Assembly (NCBI GenBank): GCA_036340215.1
Contig: JAYYZF010000059.1
Span: forward strand, 1 to 13,994
DNA from: JABJPE01 sp036340215
GTDB lineage: Bacteria > Pseudomonadota > Gammaproteobacteria > Comchoanobacterales > Comchoanobacteraceae
Reading direction: 5' to 3'
DNA: 13,994 nucleotides
The translations under genes were made by a program, and so were the position numbers. Under the pieces are notes generated by a model. That model searched no databases and was not told where the DNA came from. It saw only the letters and a program-made list of their open reading frames with translations. Every line of letters begins with the position of its first letter. Positions within the stretch are counted from its first letter, which is position 1. Below are positions 13,946 to 13,994 of this stretch, piece by piece.

Positions 13946-13994
13946 TTATATCCATAATGTATATCAAAGTGTGAAATATAGATTTAAGAGTTTT

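Overview
The window reads as AT-rich chromosomal DNA of a gammaproteobacterium. The order trxB / ftsK-lolA-serS and the uvrY(gacA/letA)-uvrC pair are gammaproteobacterial arrangements, and the response regulator carries the GacA/UvrY/LetA-type recognition helix (SPKTVNSYRYR). A Legionella LbtU-like porin and three unrecognised serine-rich, acidic-tailed proteins suggest a host-associated, Legionellales-like bacterium. That lineage guess is inference; no rRNA or secretion-system gene is present to confirm it.

Left part (1-1500, leftward genes): the first 27 codons of acetate kinase (ackA) run off the left edge. Behind it comes a 311-base gap and then an intact thioredoxin reductase (trxB). The gap is not plain spacer. 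It holds a decayed second copy of the trxB 3' end, with in-frame stops but SVYR, GC, LD and DSIE still readable. Before that lies a short stretch resembling the end of a pyruvate kinase.

Middle (1450-9336, housekeeping): a consensus-like sigma70 promoter (TTGACC-17-TAAAAT) precedes an apparent operon ftsK-lolA-serS: DNA translocation at the septum, lipoprotein transport to the outer membrane, and seryl-tRNA synthesis. A convergent yccA (Bax-inhibitor-1 family) shares the 3' boundary, where a leftward terminator touches the serS stop codon. Divergent from yccA is tRNA-Ser(UGA), which has its own promoter. It is followed after only 26 bases by uvrY and then uvrC, so the response regulator and the excision endonuclease are probably transcribed from the tRNA promoter.

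Right part (9337-13994, accessory): two adjacent unrecognised genes (9445-10113 and 10144-10770) encode Ser/Asp-rich proteins with basic N-termini and acidic C-terminal blocks, followed by a clear terminator. Next is a signal-peptide-bearing beta-barrel porin. Its upstream region has a TTGACA-17-TATTTT promoter, a perfect 16-base palindrome upstream, and a perfect hairpin at the predicted mRNA 5' end. The porin has its own strong terminator. The last gene, again with a good promoter, encodes a protein with about five membrane segments and a long Ser/Asn/Asp-rich cytosol-type tail. These three unrecognised proteins are the best candidates for something undescribed, possibly secreted effectors. 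No CRISPR array, insertion sequence, integrase or attachment site was seen.
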